From Lewinellaceae bacterium (GTDB taxonomy: Bacteria > Bacteroidota > Bacteroidia > Chitinophagales > Saprospiraceae): DNA of 64,000 nt. The notes under the pieces are model-generated. The model saw nothing but the letters and a program-made list of their open reading frames with translations. It ran no database searches and was not told the DNA's origin. The DNA is taken from positions 1 through 64,000 of the forward strand of contig JADJRC010000011.1 of the NCBI GenBank assembly GCA_016712415.1. The letters are read 5' to 3'. Position numbers and translations under genes: made by a program. This document shows positions 53,501-61,036 of this stretch, in pieces. Each line of letters starts with the position of its first letter. The stretch's first letter is position 1.

Positions 53501-53587
53501 AAGCCGCCCATGGTGTTCGGACGTCGCGATGCCGATTTTTTTGCAGAAATGCTTGAAAAGGTGTTGAAGGAGGATTTCATGCGCTGA
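50570..53587 (+). CDS. Trifunctional fusion: APH-type kinase, M23 peptidase-like domain, class III aminotransferase-like phospho-lyase
   Basis: A 1005-residue three-domain protein. Residues about 1-340 are an aminoglycoside-phosphotransferase-fold kinase (VIYNDANDYNILV with catalytic Asp, then VIDFGD). Residues about 415-560 are an M23/LytM-like domain with all zinc ligands: His433 and Asp437 (HIGLDIF), His524 and His526 (HLHF). Residues about 590-1005 are a class III PLP enzyme with GSEANELAMRLAKNYTG, IADEVQTGCGRHG and PLP Lys845 (VGKPIGNG). Similar bacterial fusions helped identify hydroxylysine kinase and the phospho-lyases of phosphoethanolamine and phosphohydroxylysine in animals. The likely role is phosphorylation of an amino alcohol followed by ammonia and phosphate elimination. 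The purpose of the M23 part is unknown; no signal peptide is seen. Confidence 0.88.
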   Translation: MSFTSEQIAALALEHYHLEVSVTPLPGEIDLNFHVRTPSGEVFTLKIANPAERRENLEFQNALMLRLAATDIGLEVPQVIPARNGEHITAITAPDGARRLMRLLSWVEGRCFADVCPHSPELMERVGEMCGKLCVALSGFDHPAAQRFIKWDLAQTTWIRDHLAKITDPGKQALAAYFFQLYETEVLPQQDDLRQSVIYNDANDYNILVSHDLENPVVPGVIDFGDAVFSHTLNELAIAAAYVAMHKPDPLTAIFHLTRGFHRVFPLTGQEAAVLFPLISARLLISVTCSAINLAENPGNEYLQISDRPAWALLEKLRTIAPALALATIRHACGWEPCPRNEDFKRWAKDNFQQIKPVVAADLSKAVWLDLGAGSPDLGNYAGIENANQLDRIITGMMDGRVGIGRYDEVRSFYTTDAYEVHGNEGPEWRSVHIGLDIFMPPGTPVSAPFDAVVHSFQDNANDRDYGPTILLEHQVSDGLRFFTLYGHLTRASLEGLKVGQSITAGQVFCQIGPMPENGNWSPHLHFQVMLDTLGMEGDFPGVAFPGKRDIWKSLCPDPWLLLTGENSPKTGESLPEEILKYRHAHLGKNLSVSYRKPLKMVRGWRQYLMDDTGRRYLDTVNNVAHVGHEHPRVVRAGQRQMAVLNTNTRYLHDNIVHFTAELLQTFPPGLDVAFLVNSGSEANELAMRLAKNYTGQKDMVVVEVGYHGNTQGCVEISSYKFDGPGGKGAPPYIHVTPIPDVFRGKYRGNTVETGRQYAAQVSAAVEKIRTEGRRPAAFICESVISCGGQVTLPPGYLTESVQALRAAGGLYIADEVQTGCGRHGQYFWAFEEHGVVPDIVTVGKPIGNGHPLGVVVTTRAIADAFANGMEYFNTFGGNPVSCAIGLEVLRVIREEGLQQNARETGAYLQGLLKDMAHRFPVIGDVRGPGLFLGFELINNPETLEPAADKTAYLANRMRDLGVLMSTDGPYHNVLKIKPPMVFGRRDADFFAEMLEKVLKEDFMR

Positions 53588-53603
53588 AATACCATGACGC
53601 CCG

Positions 53604-54476
53604 TTATACCGGCAGCGGCGGACGGCGCCCTTTCGTTGTCTCTGCTATAGCTGCATACATCATCTGCCTGATCTGTATCCTGAAAAAGACAAACGCCTGC
53701 TGCACGGCAAAAAACACCGGGATCAGCGGCACCGACGTCATGCCGGAATACCCCTCAAGGGTGAAGTAGAGGACCACCAGAAGCATTTGCAGTGCCACAA
53801 ACCCTGTCAGAAGGCCCAGTAGATGTGCCTTGCGGCTGCGAAATACCCGCCAGCCGTCGGCAAGGCTTCCGGCAACGGACATGCCTGTTGACAGGTGTTG
53901 TAGCCGGCTGGCGACCGACCAAACGAACAGCACCGCCAAACCCAGCAGCCAGACAACCATCAACAGGAGCACCAGCCACACCGGGTATTGTTCAGTAGAA
54001 AAATACTCCAGGGAAGGTTCCAGCAACACAGCGGTCGGAATCCAGATCAAAGCCGTCCACACCAGGGCCAAAGCCAGAAAAAACAGGCCGATTTTCAGGA
54101 AAGGGAAAAAATATACCGCCCCGCCCTGCCAAAAGAAGCGACCGGAAGCCTGCTCCGGCCTTGCAGCGCAGTACAGCAAACCGGCATCGATAAATACCGA
54201 AAAAATCAGCCAGACAAGCAACAGCCAGCGCAACTGACCAACCAACGGTGTGATGGATGCACCGTGAACCTTCAGAAAATCTGTCAGGACCGTATGGTCG
54301 TAATGACTCAATAGTTTGTTGATCTCCAGCGAACGACCAATCGAAGCCTCCAGTACCTCATATACCTGCATACCCAGTGTAAGTGCCAGGCCGAGTTGAA
54401 TAGCGTACACGATAGCCGCAATGCGCCACTGCCGCATCGCAACTTTAAATCCGTGGAGAAATGGGAGGTTTGTCAT
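53604..54476 (-). CDS. Uncharacterised multi-pass membrane protein
   Basis: About 290 residues with some six hydrophobic segments (AAIVYAIQLGLALTLGM, LRWLLLVWLIFSVFIDAGL, FLKIGLFFLALALVWTALIW, PVWLVLLLMVVWLLGLAVLF, LLGLLTGFVALQMLLVVLYF, IPVFFAVQQAFVFF). I do not recognise a family. The ATG at 54476 is preferred; an upstream GTG at 54500 lies inside the TAAGTG-type repeat. Together with the M1 peptidase gene upstream it forms a minus-strand pair, convergent with the fusion gene. Confidence 0.75.
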   Translation of the reverse strand: MTNLPFLHGFKVAMRQWRIAAIVYAIQLGLALTLGMQVYEVLEASIGRSLEINKLLSHYDHTVLTDFLKVHGASITPLVGQLRWLLLVWLIFSVFIDAGLLYCAARPEQASGRFFWQGGAVYFFPFLKIGLFFLALALVWTALIWIPTAVLLEPSLEYFSTEQYPVWLVLLLMVVWLLGLAVLFVWSVASRLQHLSTGMSVAGSLADGWRVFRSRKAHLLGLLTGFVALQMLLVVLYFTLEGYSGMTSVPLIPVFFAVQQAFVFFRIQIRQMMYAAIAETTKGRRPPLPV

Positions 54477-54487
54477 TTCGTCATTAT

Positions 54488-54548
54488 CATTACTTACCAC
54501 TTATCACTTATCACTTACCACTTACCACTTATCACTTACCACTTATCA
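54488..54548. repeat. CTTATCACTTACCA word repeat
   Basis: Eight or so ACTTATC / ACTTACC words in tandem between the M1 peptidase stop (54549) and the start of the membrane protein gene. On the minus strand they read GATAAGTGGTAAGTG, the same family as the array after truB at 3121-3245, 51 kb away. Confidence 0.85.
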
Positions 54549-56549
54549 CTAAACCAAAAAGCTCACGGCTTCCATCAAATTCTGTATCCAAAAAATCGCC
54601 TTGGCTGCATACTTCCACAGCGGCGCCTTCCGGGGTTGCAGGTTAAGGCTGTTGTTGTTCAGGTCGACGTCGAGGCTGAGTTTCTGTTGCGGGTCGATTT
54701 GCGCCGAAACCACCCTGGACGGACCCGTAAATTCAAAAACCTTCATACCCTCCACGCCCGGCCAGTGCAGCAGTTGTGTGCTGCCATCTTCAAAAGTCAT
54801 CAGGATTTCTACCGGAAAAACCCAGTCGCCCTTCCGGTGTACCTCCACTTTGGATAGCACTCCCCCTTGGCCGCTGCCGTTGCGGTATGTAAAACCGGAT
54901 GATGTTTTACCAAAGACACCCTGCGGGGCCGGCAGTATTTCGTTGGTAATGCTCGTGACCGAATAGTCCAACACCACCGCATCGTAAATGCCGGTTTCAA
55001 CCAGATCATAAACCTGCTGCGCAAAAACAGTGTCGGGTTCGGTCATCAATTCCGCTTTCAACACCGCCATAAAATCGCTGCCACGCGGGTGCCTGAATTT
55101 CCAGAGCTCGAAATAGGACTTTATGATCCGGTCCATTTTGGCATCCCCGACCAGCGCCTGCAACGTGCGCAGCGTTGTGGCGGTCTTGCTGTAGATAAGA
55201 GCCTTGTAGTTGGAATCTGTGAAAAACCAGCCCGGCCGTGCTACTATACCCTCACGCGGGTTGCGCATGGTGGTATATTCCAGGCGTGTGAGTTCTCGGT
55301 TGTCAAAGCGATAGCCGAACACATTTACCAACGCATGTTTGTCGCCGTATGCCGCGTCAATGATCCGGTCTTCAAAGTAGGTGACAAAGCCTTCATCGAG
55401 CCAGGGCTCCTCTTTTTCGTTGGAGGCAACCATGCCCATAAAATACTGATGTACAAACTCATGTACTACGAGCGACTCCATGTTGCGGAGGCTTTCCGGC
55501 ATACCGTAAAACGTGCCGGCGGTGATAAGCGTCGGGTATTCCATGAGCCCGGAGCGCAGCCCGTGAAATGGCGGATCCACCACCGTGATGCTCGGGTAGG
55601 GATACTTGCCGACGTGTTTATCAAGGTATTCGAGCGCAAATTTCAGGGCGTGCAGGTAGCGCGGACCCAGGCGGGCGTGTTCGGGAGGGATCAGCAACCG
55701 GATCTGCACATCGCGCCAGCGGTCTTCCTGGACGGTGAATCGAGGATAAGCCGTCCAGGCAAAATCGATCACGTCTTCTACGTGAAAATGCCGGGTAGTA
55801 GTGCCGTTTCCGTTGTTCTTCTCGCCGACAAGGCAGCCTGAGGCGCCCAATACAAACCTGTTGTCGGTTGTGATATGCACATCATACACCCCAAAGTCGG
55901 CATAAAATTCAGTTTGCCGGAAAAACTGGTGGCAGTTCCAGTCCCAAACACCTGTGTCGCTTTTTTCAAAAACCCCCAGTTGGGGAAACCAGTGGCAGAG
56001 AAAGTAGAAGTCCTGACTATACCCGGCACGAGCAATGGTTTTGGGCACTTTGGCGTGCCAGTTCAGGTGGAAAGTAGCCGTTTCACCTGGCAGGACGGGT
56101 TTATCGAGTGGCACTTCGAGCACCGTCTGGTCGGCGGTATTGCCATCGTCAGGCTGAATAAAACGCATGCCTGCGGTAAGGTCCGCCCCGCCCTCAGTGG
56201 TCAGTTGCCGGACTTCAATCCAGCCCCATTCATCGGGTTGGCGGTTGGTGAAACCCTGGCCGAAAATTTGGGTAGTGCCTTTCAGAAAGGAGGATTCGGT
56301 ATTTTTAAAGGCATTGAAGTAAAGGTAGAAGCGCAACGTTGAAACGGGTTCGGGGGAATGGTTGCTGAACCGGATAGCCTGTTGTGCTTCGATGGTTTTG
56401 GTCCGGTCGTTGAGTGTCACATGTATGTCATAATTCGCCGGGCGGGGGCTCAGGGGCCGGCTAAAGAAGGGGTTACATTGGGCATACCCCTTTTGAGCAA
56501 GCAACAATAGCAGGGCAAGGGGTAAAAAGGAGCAAAAACGGGTATCCAT
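54549..56549 (-). CDS. M1-family metallopeptidase, secreted
   Basis: Zinc aminopeptidase-fold enzyme of 666 residues. A signal peptide (MDTRFCSFLPLALLLLLAQKGYAQ) fixes the ATG at 56549; the longer in-frame ORF to 56699 runs into the inverted repeat. The N-terminal beta domain is about 30-230. The catalytic domain has the exopeptidase-type motif GLMEYPTLI (equivalent to GAMEN) and zinc site His363-Glu364-x-x-His367 (VVHEFVHQYFMG) with Glu386 (EEPWLDEGFVTYFED). The C-terminal end is beta-rich with no T9SS domain, so it is probably periplasmic. The substrate is unknown. Confidence 0.92.
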   Translation of the reverse strand: MDTRFCSFLPLALLLLLAQKGYAQCNPFFSRPLSPRPANYDIHVTLNDRTKTIEAQQAIRFSNHSPEPVSTLRFYLYFNAFKNTESSFLKGTTQIFGQGFTNRQPDEWGWIEVRQLTTEGGADLTAGMRFIQPDDGNTADQTVLEVPLDKPVLPGETATFHLNWHAKVPKTIARAGYSQDFYFLCHWFPQLGVFEKSDTGVWDWNCHQFFRQTEFYADFGVYDVHITTDNRFVLGASGCLVGEKNNGNGTTTRHFHVEDVIDFAWTAYPRFTVQEDRWRDVQIRLLIPPEHARLGPRYLHALKFALEYLDKHVGKYPYPSITVVDPPFHGLRSGLMEYPTLITAGTFYGMPESLRNMESLVVHEFVHQYFMGMVASNEKEEPWLDEGFVTYFEDRIIDAAYGDKHALVNVFGYRFDNRELTRLEYTTMRNPREGIVARPGWFFTDSNYKALIYSKTATTLRTLQALVGDAKMDRIIKSYFELWKFRHPRGSDFMAVLKAELMTEPDTVFAQQVYDLVETGIYDAVVLDYSVTSITNEILPAPQGVFGKTSSGFTYRNGSGQGGVLSKVEVHRKGDWVFPVEILMTFEDGSTQLLHWPGVEGMKVFEFTGPSRVVSAQIDPQQKLSLDVDLNNNSLNLQPRKAPLWKYAAKAIFWIQNLMEAVSFLV

Positions 56550-56624
56550 CCTGTTGTTTTCAGGTAAAAAAGCGAAACGCAAAGAAAAGGAGAATTGCGC
56601 TGTTTGCGGCTTGATGGCACGCTT

Positions 56625-56711
56625 GATGGCACGCTGATGACACAGATTAAACTGATTCACACTGATATAATCTGCGAAAATCAGTTTAATCTGTGTCATC
56701 AGCGTGCCATC
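56625..56711. repeat. 32-bp perfect inverted repeat between two minus-strand genes
   Basis: Arms 56625-56656 and 56680-56711 are exact complements (containing CGCTGATGACACAGATTAA) around a 23-nt loop. GATGGCACGCT also occurs once more just before the left arm. It sits 6 bp after the lipoprotein stop and upstream of the M1 peptidase gene, so a transcript of both genes would carry a 32-bp stem. There is no T-run. Confidence 0.9.
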
Positions 56712-56717
56712 CCCCCT

Positions 56718-57629
56718 CTACTTCCACTCCGGGATCAATCCCCGCAGCCCCATATCCACGATCTTTTCAAACGGCGTCTGGTCGGCATAAAAATCGAGTT
56801 GTCCGTTGGCGTTGTCGTCCTGCCATTCGAGGCTGTTCTGGATGGAAAAGGAAAGCGTCACGGTGATGTCCTGCGTTTCCGCGCCGGTAACAACCAGCGG
56901 TTGTGCAAACTTTCCGGTGACCACACAGGAGCCTTGCGGGATCGGGCTGGTGGCAAACAGCGGGTTCACGACCGTCGTGGCGCCTGCGGGGGCTTCGCCG
57001 GAATACAGGTTGTTGTAGGCGCTGTAGGGCGCCGAGAGTTCGGTTTCAAATACCCAGAAGCCCTGTTTTTTATCGTCGTTAACAGCCAGTGTTTTTGATT
57101 TGGGGGTGACGGAATTCAGGTACGTATTGAAGCCGACAAATGAAGCCACGCGGCCCTTTTGACCTTTCAGATCACCCGCCAACGGCACGTGGTTGATATT
57201 GAACGTTACTTCATAGTTCTGGTAAGTCACACTGGCGCGCACCCATTCGTAAGTACCCGGCGGTACGTTTTTCAGGCTGATCGTCTGAAAAACCGTGCCC
57301 TCGCCCGACCGCGCCGCCTTGTCAAAATCCACGGCGTTGTCGCCGCCCTTTGTCGTCTCGGCGGCTTTGTACACCACCGCTCCCTGCCCCAGCAGGGTGA
57401 GCGCGTTGGGAGCCAGTTCGATGTAATGCACGCTCATTTCGTGAAATACGGGGGTTTGGGCCGCATGGCCGGCAGGGATAGCCGCCGGTTGGCCGATGTT
57501 GTTCAGCCGCACCTGGCTGGGGTCAAACCGGAATTGAAACTGGAGGCTGGCGTCAGCAGGTCCTTCTTTTTTGCAGGCGGAAAATCCGAAAACGCAAATA
57601 AACGCAGGGAGCAGGTACTTTTTCAGCAT
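56718..57629 (-). CDS. Uncharacterised lipoprotein
   Basis: A 303-residue lipoprotein (signal LLPAFICVFGFSACKKEG, lipobox FSAC). The body is beta-rich and ends in QDDNANGQLDFYADQTPFEKIVDMGLRG, with an Asp/Asn-rich possible metal loop (DDNANGQLD). PPGTYEWVRASVTYQNYEV looks like a strand pair of a beta-sandwich. No family is recognised. It is followed on the same strand by the 32-bp inverted repeat and the M1 peptidase gene. A TTCCTTTG box, one base from TAnnTTTG, lies about 18 nt upstream of the start. Confidence 0.78.
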   Translation of the reverse strand: MLKKYLLPAFICVFGFSACKKEGPADASLQFQFRFDPSQVRLNNIGQPAAIPAGHAAQTPVFHEMSVHYIELAPNALTLLGQGAVVYKAAETTKGGDNAVDFDKAARSGEGTVFQTISLKNVPPGTYEWVRASVTYQNYEVTFNINHVPLAGDLKGQKGRVASFVGFNTYLNSVTPKSKTLAVNDDKKQGFWVFETELSAPYSAYNNLYSGEAPAGATTVVNPLFATSPIPQGSCVVTGKFAQPLVVTGAETQDITVTLSFSIQNSLEWQDDNANGQLDFYADQTPFEKIVDMGLRGLIPEWK

Positions 57630-57780
57630 GGTTGTTTTTTTGCAAAGGAACGACCGTTGTGATCACGTTATTTTAAAAAATCAACTGAAATCAGAGAGAA
57701 CCAAACTGGAAAGTTTTTTATAACTGAGTATAATTAATTAATTTTTTGTGTCAAACATTTTTTTATAAAATAAAACTATT

Positions 57781-57788
57781 TATTTTTG
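57781..57788 (+). promoter_or_regulatory. Possible -7 box in the AT-rich spacer before the 57909 gene
   Basis: TATTTTTG matches TAnnTTTG within the very AT-rich spacer 57630-57908; the match has little weight in such sequence. It would give a leader of about 115 nt. No other gene or site is seen in this spacer. Confidence 0.25.
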
Positions 57789-57908
57789 TATTTCGATTTA
57801 ACTATATACAAGTGGTTAAATACCAGACATTAAGCAGAAAAACAACCGTCGCCCCGAGCGGAACCGCAACTATTTTGACACAAAAACATTTATTCAATCC
57901 CTGCCCGC

Positions 57909-58628
57909 ATGAAAAAACAACCCGGCCATCGGCAATACAACATCTCGGAAGCCGACCTGTATATCACCTGTTCGGAGGCTATCAGAGCAGCCCACCGCGA
58001 CCTGGATTTTTTTATCCAGTACGGTTACGGCCTCGACCGGCTCAAAGCCTTCAAGGCCATGTGCGACCAGTTTCAGAGCATTCCGGGCGACGACGAACTG
58101 GTCGGCGACCAGATGATTTGTACGGAGAAAAAGAACCTGGCCGGTGAAAAACTTAAAACGGCCATACGCTCTCTGATGACGCGGGTTGCGATGAAATACC
58201 ACGACCGCACGGGACGCTACCGCAAATTCGGCACGGCCAAACTCGGCGATATGAGCGATCCGCAACTTTTGTTTTGCGGACGCAGGGTGGCCCGCGTAGC
58301 GCGTAACCAGATCGACTTCCTGGCCGATACGGGTATCAATGAAAATCAAATTCAGCGTGTACTCGACGCCTGCGCAGCATTTGAAAATGCCTTGAATATC
58401 CAGCAGGACAAACTGCACGATCGCGACATCGGCGTGGAACGCCGCATGGATGCCGGCAACAAACTATACCAGGAATTGGTGGTGCTGGCCAATATCGGAA
58501 AGGACATCTGGGTCGAACGCGACCGCGTGAAATACGACCAATATTGCCTGTACGAAAGCAACGCAGATCAGAAGCGCGCCCTGCGCGAGCGCAAAAAAAC
58601 GGAATCAGCAGGTACGCCATCCTCCTGA
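57909..58628 (+). CDS. Uncharacterised helical cytoplasmic protein
   Basis: A 239-residue hydrophilic protein with no signal peptide, membrane segment or recognised domain. It is rich in charged, probably helical segments (LYITCSEAIRAAHRDLDFFIQYGYGLDRLKAFKAMCDQF, KLYQELVVLANIGKDIWVERDRVKYDQY), which suggests a helical bundle. The basic C-terminal tail (ALRERKKTESAGTPSS) is coded by DNA that also forms the terminator of the convergent nhaD gene, so its last 12 or so residues are constrained by that hairpin. Function unknown. Confidence 0.75.
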   Translation: MKKQPGHRQYNISEADLYITCSEAIRAAHRDLDFFIQYGYGLDRLKAFKAMCDQFQSIPGDDELVGDQMICTEKKNLAGEKLKTAIRSLMTRVAMKYHDRTGRYRKFGTAKLGDMSDPQLLFCGRRVARVARNQIDFLADTGINENQIQRVLDACAAFENALNIQQDKLHDRDIGVERRMDAGNKLYQELVVLANIGKDIWVERDRVKYDQYCLYESNADQKRALRERKKTESAGTPSS

Positions 58629-58633
58629 TTCCG
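58593..58633 (-). terminator. nhaD terminator embedded in the 3' end of the convergent gene
   Basis: On the minus strand CGGAATCAG (58633-58625) and CTGATTCCG (58608-58600) form a 9-bp stem followed by T7 (58599-58593). The stem lies within and just beyond the last codons of the plus-strand gene that ends at 58628, about 60 bp after the nhaD stop. Confidence 0.8.
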
Positions 58634-58689
58634 CTTCGAACAGCATTATATGACTGGTGAATCCCGGTCTTTCTATTGGACAACACCTG

Positions 58690-60030
58690 TTAGTGTCCGG
58701 CCATAAAAAAGTGATTTTCAATATAGTACATAGCCATACCCGAAAAATAACCGATCAGGGCATAGGGCGAAATGCGCCGCATATACCACAGAAAATCAAT
58801 TTTAAGGATGCCCATCGACGCTACCCCTGCCGCTGAGCCGATAATGAGAATACTGCCGCCCGTACCGGCGCAATAGGCCAGCAACTCCCAGAATTCATGA
58901 TCCGGAGGGAAGTCGGTCATCTCATACATGCCCATGCAGGCTGCCACGAGCGGAACGTTGTCGACAATAGAAGACAACAAGCCAATCATGCCATTGATGG
59001 CGTAAATATTACCGAATGACTGGTCGAGCAACTCGGCCATGTGATCCAGGTGTCCCGAAGACTCAAGCGAACCCACTGCCAGCAGGATACCCAGGAAAAA
59101 CAAAATACTGGGCGTATCGATACGGTGCAGCATAGCCGCCACGGAAAATTCCCGGCGCAGATCGGGTTCTTTGCCCCGGTGCAGCAATTCGGTAACATAC
59201 CACAACACACCGACGGCCAGCAATACACCCATATAGGGCGGCATATGTGTAACGGTTTTGAATACCGGGACCGACAACAAGGCCGCGCCGCCAAGTATAA
59301 ACAACAGGTTCTGCTCGAATGGTGTGGTAGTACGTTCTGATTTTATATCGCCTTCCGACAGTTTTTCCAACTCGACCTTGTCGCGCCCTAAAAAATAGGA
59401 TGCTGCGATGAGGGGCACCAAAAGGCTGACAACCGATGCCAAAAACGTCTCTTTAATAATGTTAAGAGTAGTCACCTGCCCTCCAATCCAGAGCATAATC
59501 GTCGTCACGTCGCCGATGGGCGACCACGCGCCGCCTGAATTGGCGGCAATGATTACGAAGCCGCCAAAAAGCCACATGTTGTCCTGCTTCTTGATAATCC
59601 GACGCAGCAATGCACACATGATGATAGAAGTGGTCATGTTATCCAGTCCGGCCGAAAGGAAAAAGGTAACCCAGGAGATGATCCACAACAACTTGACACG
59701 GTTGGAAGTAGTGATACGGTCTGTAATGGCGCGAAAACCGTCGTGTACGTCGACCAACTCAACAATCGTCATGGCGCCAAGCAGGAAAAATAATATCTCC
59801 GCAATTTTACCCAGGTGTTCAAACAGGGAATGTTCGAGGTAAGTCCGGGTATCAGTTTGTGTACTGACAACCTCGCTGTAAGCGGGCATACTTTCCATTC
59901 CAAAAGTCAGGACGATCCAGCAAAGTGCTCCGGTAATAAGGGCAGATGCGGCTTTATCGATTTTCAGGGGGTGTTCGAGTGCGATCAGTATGTATCCGCA
60001 GATAAATACTGTTACAAGCAGGAGAGCCAT
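58690..60030 (-). CDS. nhaD: NhaD-type Na+/H+ antiporter
   Basis: A 446-residue inner-membrane exchanger with about 12 helices. Family features include ILFFLLGAMTIVELVDVHDGF, FFLSAGLDNMTTSIIMCALLRRII, IIAANSGGAWSPIGDVTTIMLWIGG and IVDNVPLVAACMGMYEM, which match NhaD of the IT superfamily. It exports Na+ (or Li+) in exchange for protons and so uses or balances ions moved by the NQR complex encoded nearby. It lies 75 bp downstream of a CBS-domain gene on the same strand; the two may be co-transcribed, and the CBS protein may sense energy state (inference). Confidence 0.93.
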   Translation of the reverse strand: MALLLVTVFICGYILIALEHPLKIDKAASALITGALCWIVLTFGMESMPAYSEVVSTQTDTRTYLEHSLFEHLGKIAEILFFLLGAMTIVELVDVHDGFRAITDRITTSNRVKLLWIISWVTFFLSAGLDNMTTSIIMCALLRRIIKKQDNMWLFGGFVIIAANSGGAWSPIGDVTTIMLWIGGQVTTLNIIKETFLASVVSLLVPLIAASYFLGRDKVELEKLSEGDIKSERTTTPFEQNLLFILGGAALLSVPVFKTVTHMPPYMGVLLAVGVLWYVTELLHRGKEPDLRREFSVAAMLHRIDTPSILFFLGILLAVGSLESSGHLDHMAELLDQSFGNIYAINGMIGLLSSIVDNVPLVAACMGMYEMTDFPPDHEFWELLAYCAGTGGSILIIGSAAGVASMGILKIDFLWYMRRISPYALIGYFSGMAMYYIENHFFMAGH

Positions 60031-60105
60031 AGGTGTCGGGCTGTGCGCAAGGCAGGTGGTTGAGAATTAGGTGATACAGGGCCTTCCGGGGCAGTCAACG
60101 ACGAG

Positions 60106-60540
60106 TCAGGTGCCGCTAATGTATTGTTCCAGGAAGTTGATATGCTCCTTTTGTTCGCGCATGATTGCTGTTACAACGTCGCCGATACTGATCATTCCCT
60201 TTACCCGGCCGTCGTCAACCACAGGCAGGTGCCGGATACGTTTGTCGGAAAACAACTCCATGCAGTCCTCAATATCCATATCCGAAGTAACCGTGAATAC
60301 ATTGGCCGTCATGACTTCCGATACCGGGGTGCTTTTTGCCTTACGCCCTTGCCGGATTCCTTTTCTCGCATAATCGCGTTCGGAAAAGATACCGACCAGT
60401 TCTTCACCATCCATAACCATCAACGCTCCGATATTCCCACTGGCCATGAGGTCAAGTGCCTCGATAACCATGTGGTTAGGAGTCAGGCTCCATATCTGAT
60501 TGAGTGATTTTCGTTCCAGCAGTTTTTTTACGGAAATCAT
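60106..60540 (-). CDS. Two-CBS-domain protein upstream of nhaD
   Basis: A 144-residue CBS pair. CBS1 (about 10-65) has IWSLTPNHMVIEALDLMASGNIGALMVMDGEELVGIFSERD. CBS2 (about 75-130) has VSEVMTANVFTVTSDMDIEDCMELF and RIRHLPVVDDGRVKGMISIGD. No effector domain is present. The ATG at 60540 is chosen because the upstream in-frame extension lacks CBS-like sequence. It is on the same strand as nhaD. It is distinct from the other CBS protein at 13443-13871. Confidence 0.9.
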   Translation of the reverse strand: MISVKKLLERKSLNQIWSLTPNHMVIEALDLMASGNIGALMVMDGEELVGIFSERDYARKGIRQGRKAKSTPVSEVMTANVFTVTSDMDIEDCMELFSDKRIRHLPVVDDGRVKGMISIGDVVTAIMREQKEHINFLEQYISGT

Positions 60541-60691
60541 AAAAGATAATGGAATTTTAGTGAAACAAAAAAAGGATACCGGCCATTCGGCCATATTCGC
60601 CATGTGGCTGGCTAAGGTATGGCTTGCACCCAAAAAAACAAAATTTTTGATGGAAATATATCCAGGCCGTAAGCGTTAAATAATCTGCTGT

Positions 60692-60699
60692 TAACTTTG
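60692..60699 (+). promoter_or_regulatory. -7 promoter box of the nqrM-like gene
   Basis: TAACTTTG matches TAnnTTTG exactly and lies 19 nt before the ATG at 60719. No TTG at the expected distance. Confidence 0.5.
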
Positions 60700-60718
60700 C
60701 CTGAACAAATCCTTTATT

Positions 60719-60920
60719 ATGCTTCCTGTTCTTGTCCTTTCAGTCGCTCTGGTACTCATTGCCTTTTTTATGTTCAGCCTCCGTCTCCTGTTTGTAAAAG
60801 GTGGAGCGTTCAGGGGGGTCCTGTGCCGGCAACAGTCCTTTTTTGCAAAAAGAAGGCGCGGCCTGCGGCGTTTGTGGCAGGAAACCGGGTGAAGAATGCG
60901 GGAAGGAAGAAGAGCAGTAG
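60719..60920 (+). CDS. NqrM-like Cys-rich membrane protein, frameshifted in a G6 run
   Basis: As written, the ORF gives MLPVLVLSVALVLIAFFMFSLRLLFVKGGAFRG and then a nonsense basic tail. If one G is removed from the G6 run (60813-60818), the frame continues as SCAGNSPFLQKEGAACGVCG, then RKPGEECGKEEEQ, and stops at 60920, giving 66 residues. One membrane helix followed by GSCAGN and CGVCG cysteines matches NqrM, needed to mature the iron centre of Na+-NQR, and its Bacteroidetes relatives found beside nqr genes. ApbE, NqrF and NqrE lie next to it on the other strand. The shift may be a sequencing error, a real mutation or a phase-variable tract. Confidence 0.78.
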
Positions 60921-61028
60921 GCAGTAGGCAGTTGGCAGTTGGCAGTGGCAGTGGCAGTTGGTCTTCGATCACAAAACCGTACACCTCCCCGCGGTAATGT
61001 GGCAGTAGGCAGTGGCAGTAGGCAGTGG
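60903..61028. repeat. GCAGT word repeat between nqrM-like and apbE
   Basis: GGCAGTTGGCAGTGGCAGT words fill most of the spacer between the convergent ends, beginning at the last codons of the nqrM-like gene and ending a few bases before the apbE stop. The same word family makes up the arrays at 15977-16153 and 63286-63415. Confidence 0.85.
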
Positions 61029-61036
61029 CTGAGTCC

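Noticed and set aside
60697..60927. 76-codon ORF MPEQILYYASCSCPF...
   Set aside because: It starts inside the promoter box region and lacks domain features. The frame from 60719 with a one-base correction gives a recognisable NqrM-like protein instead.
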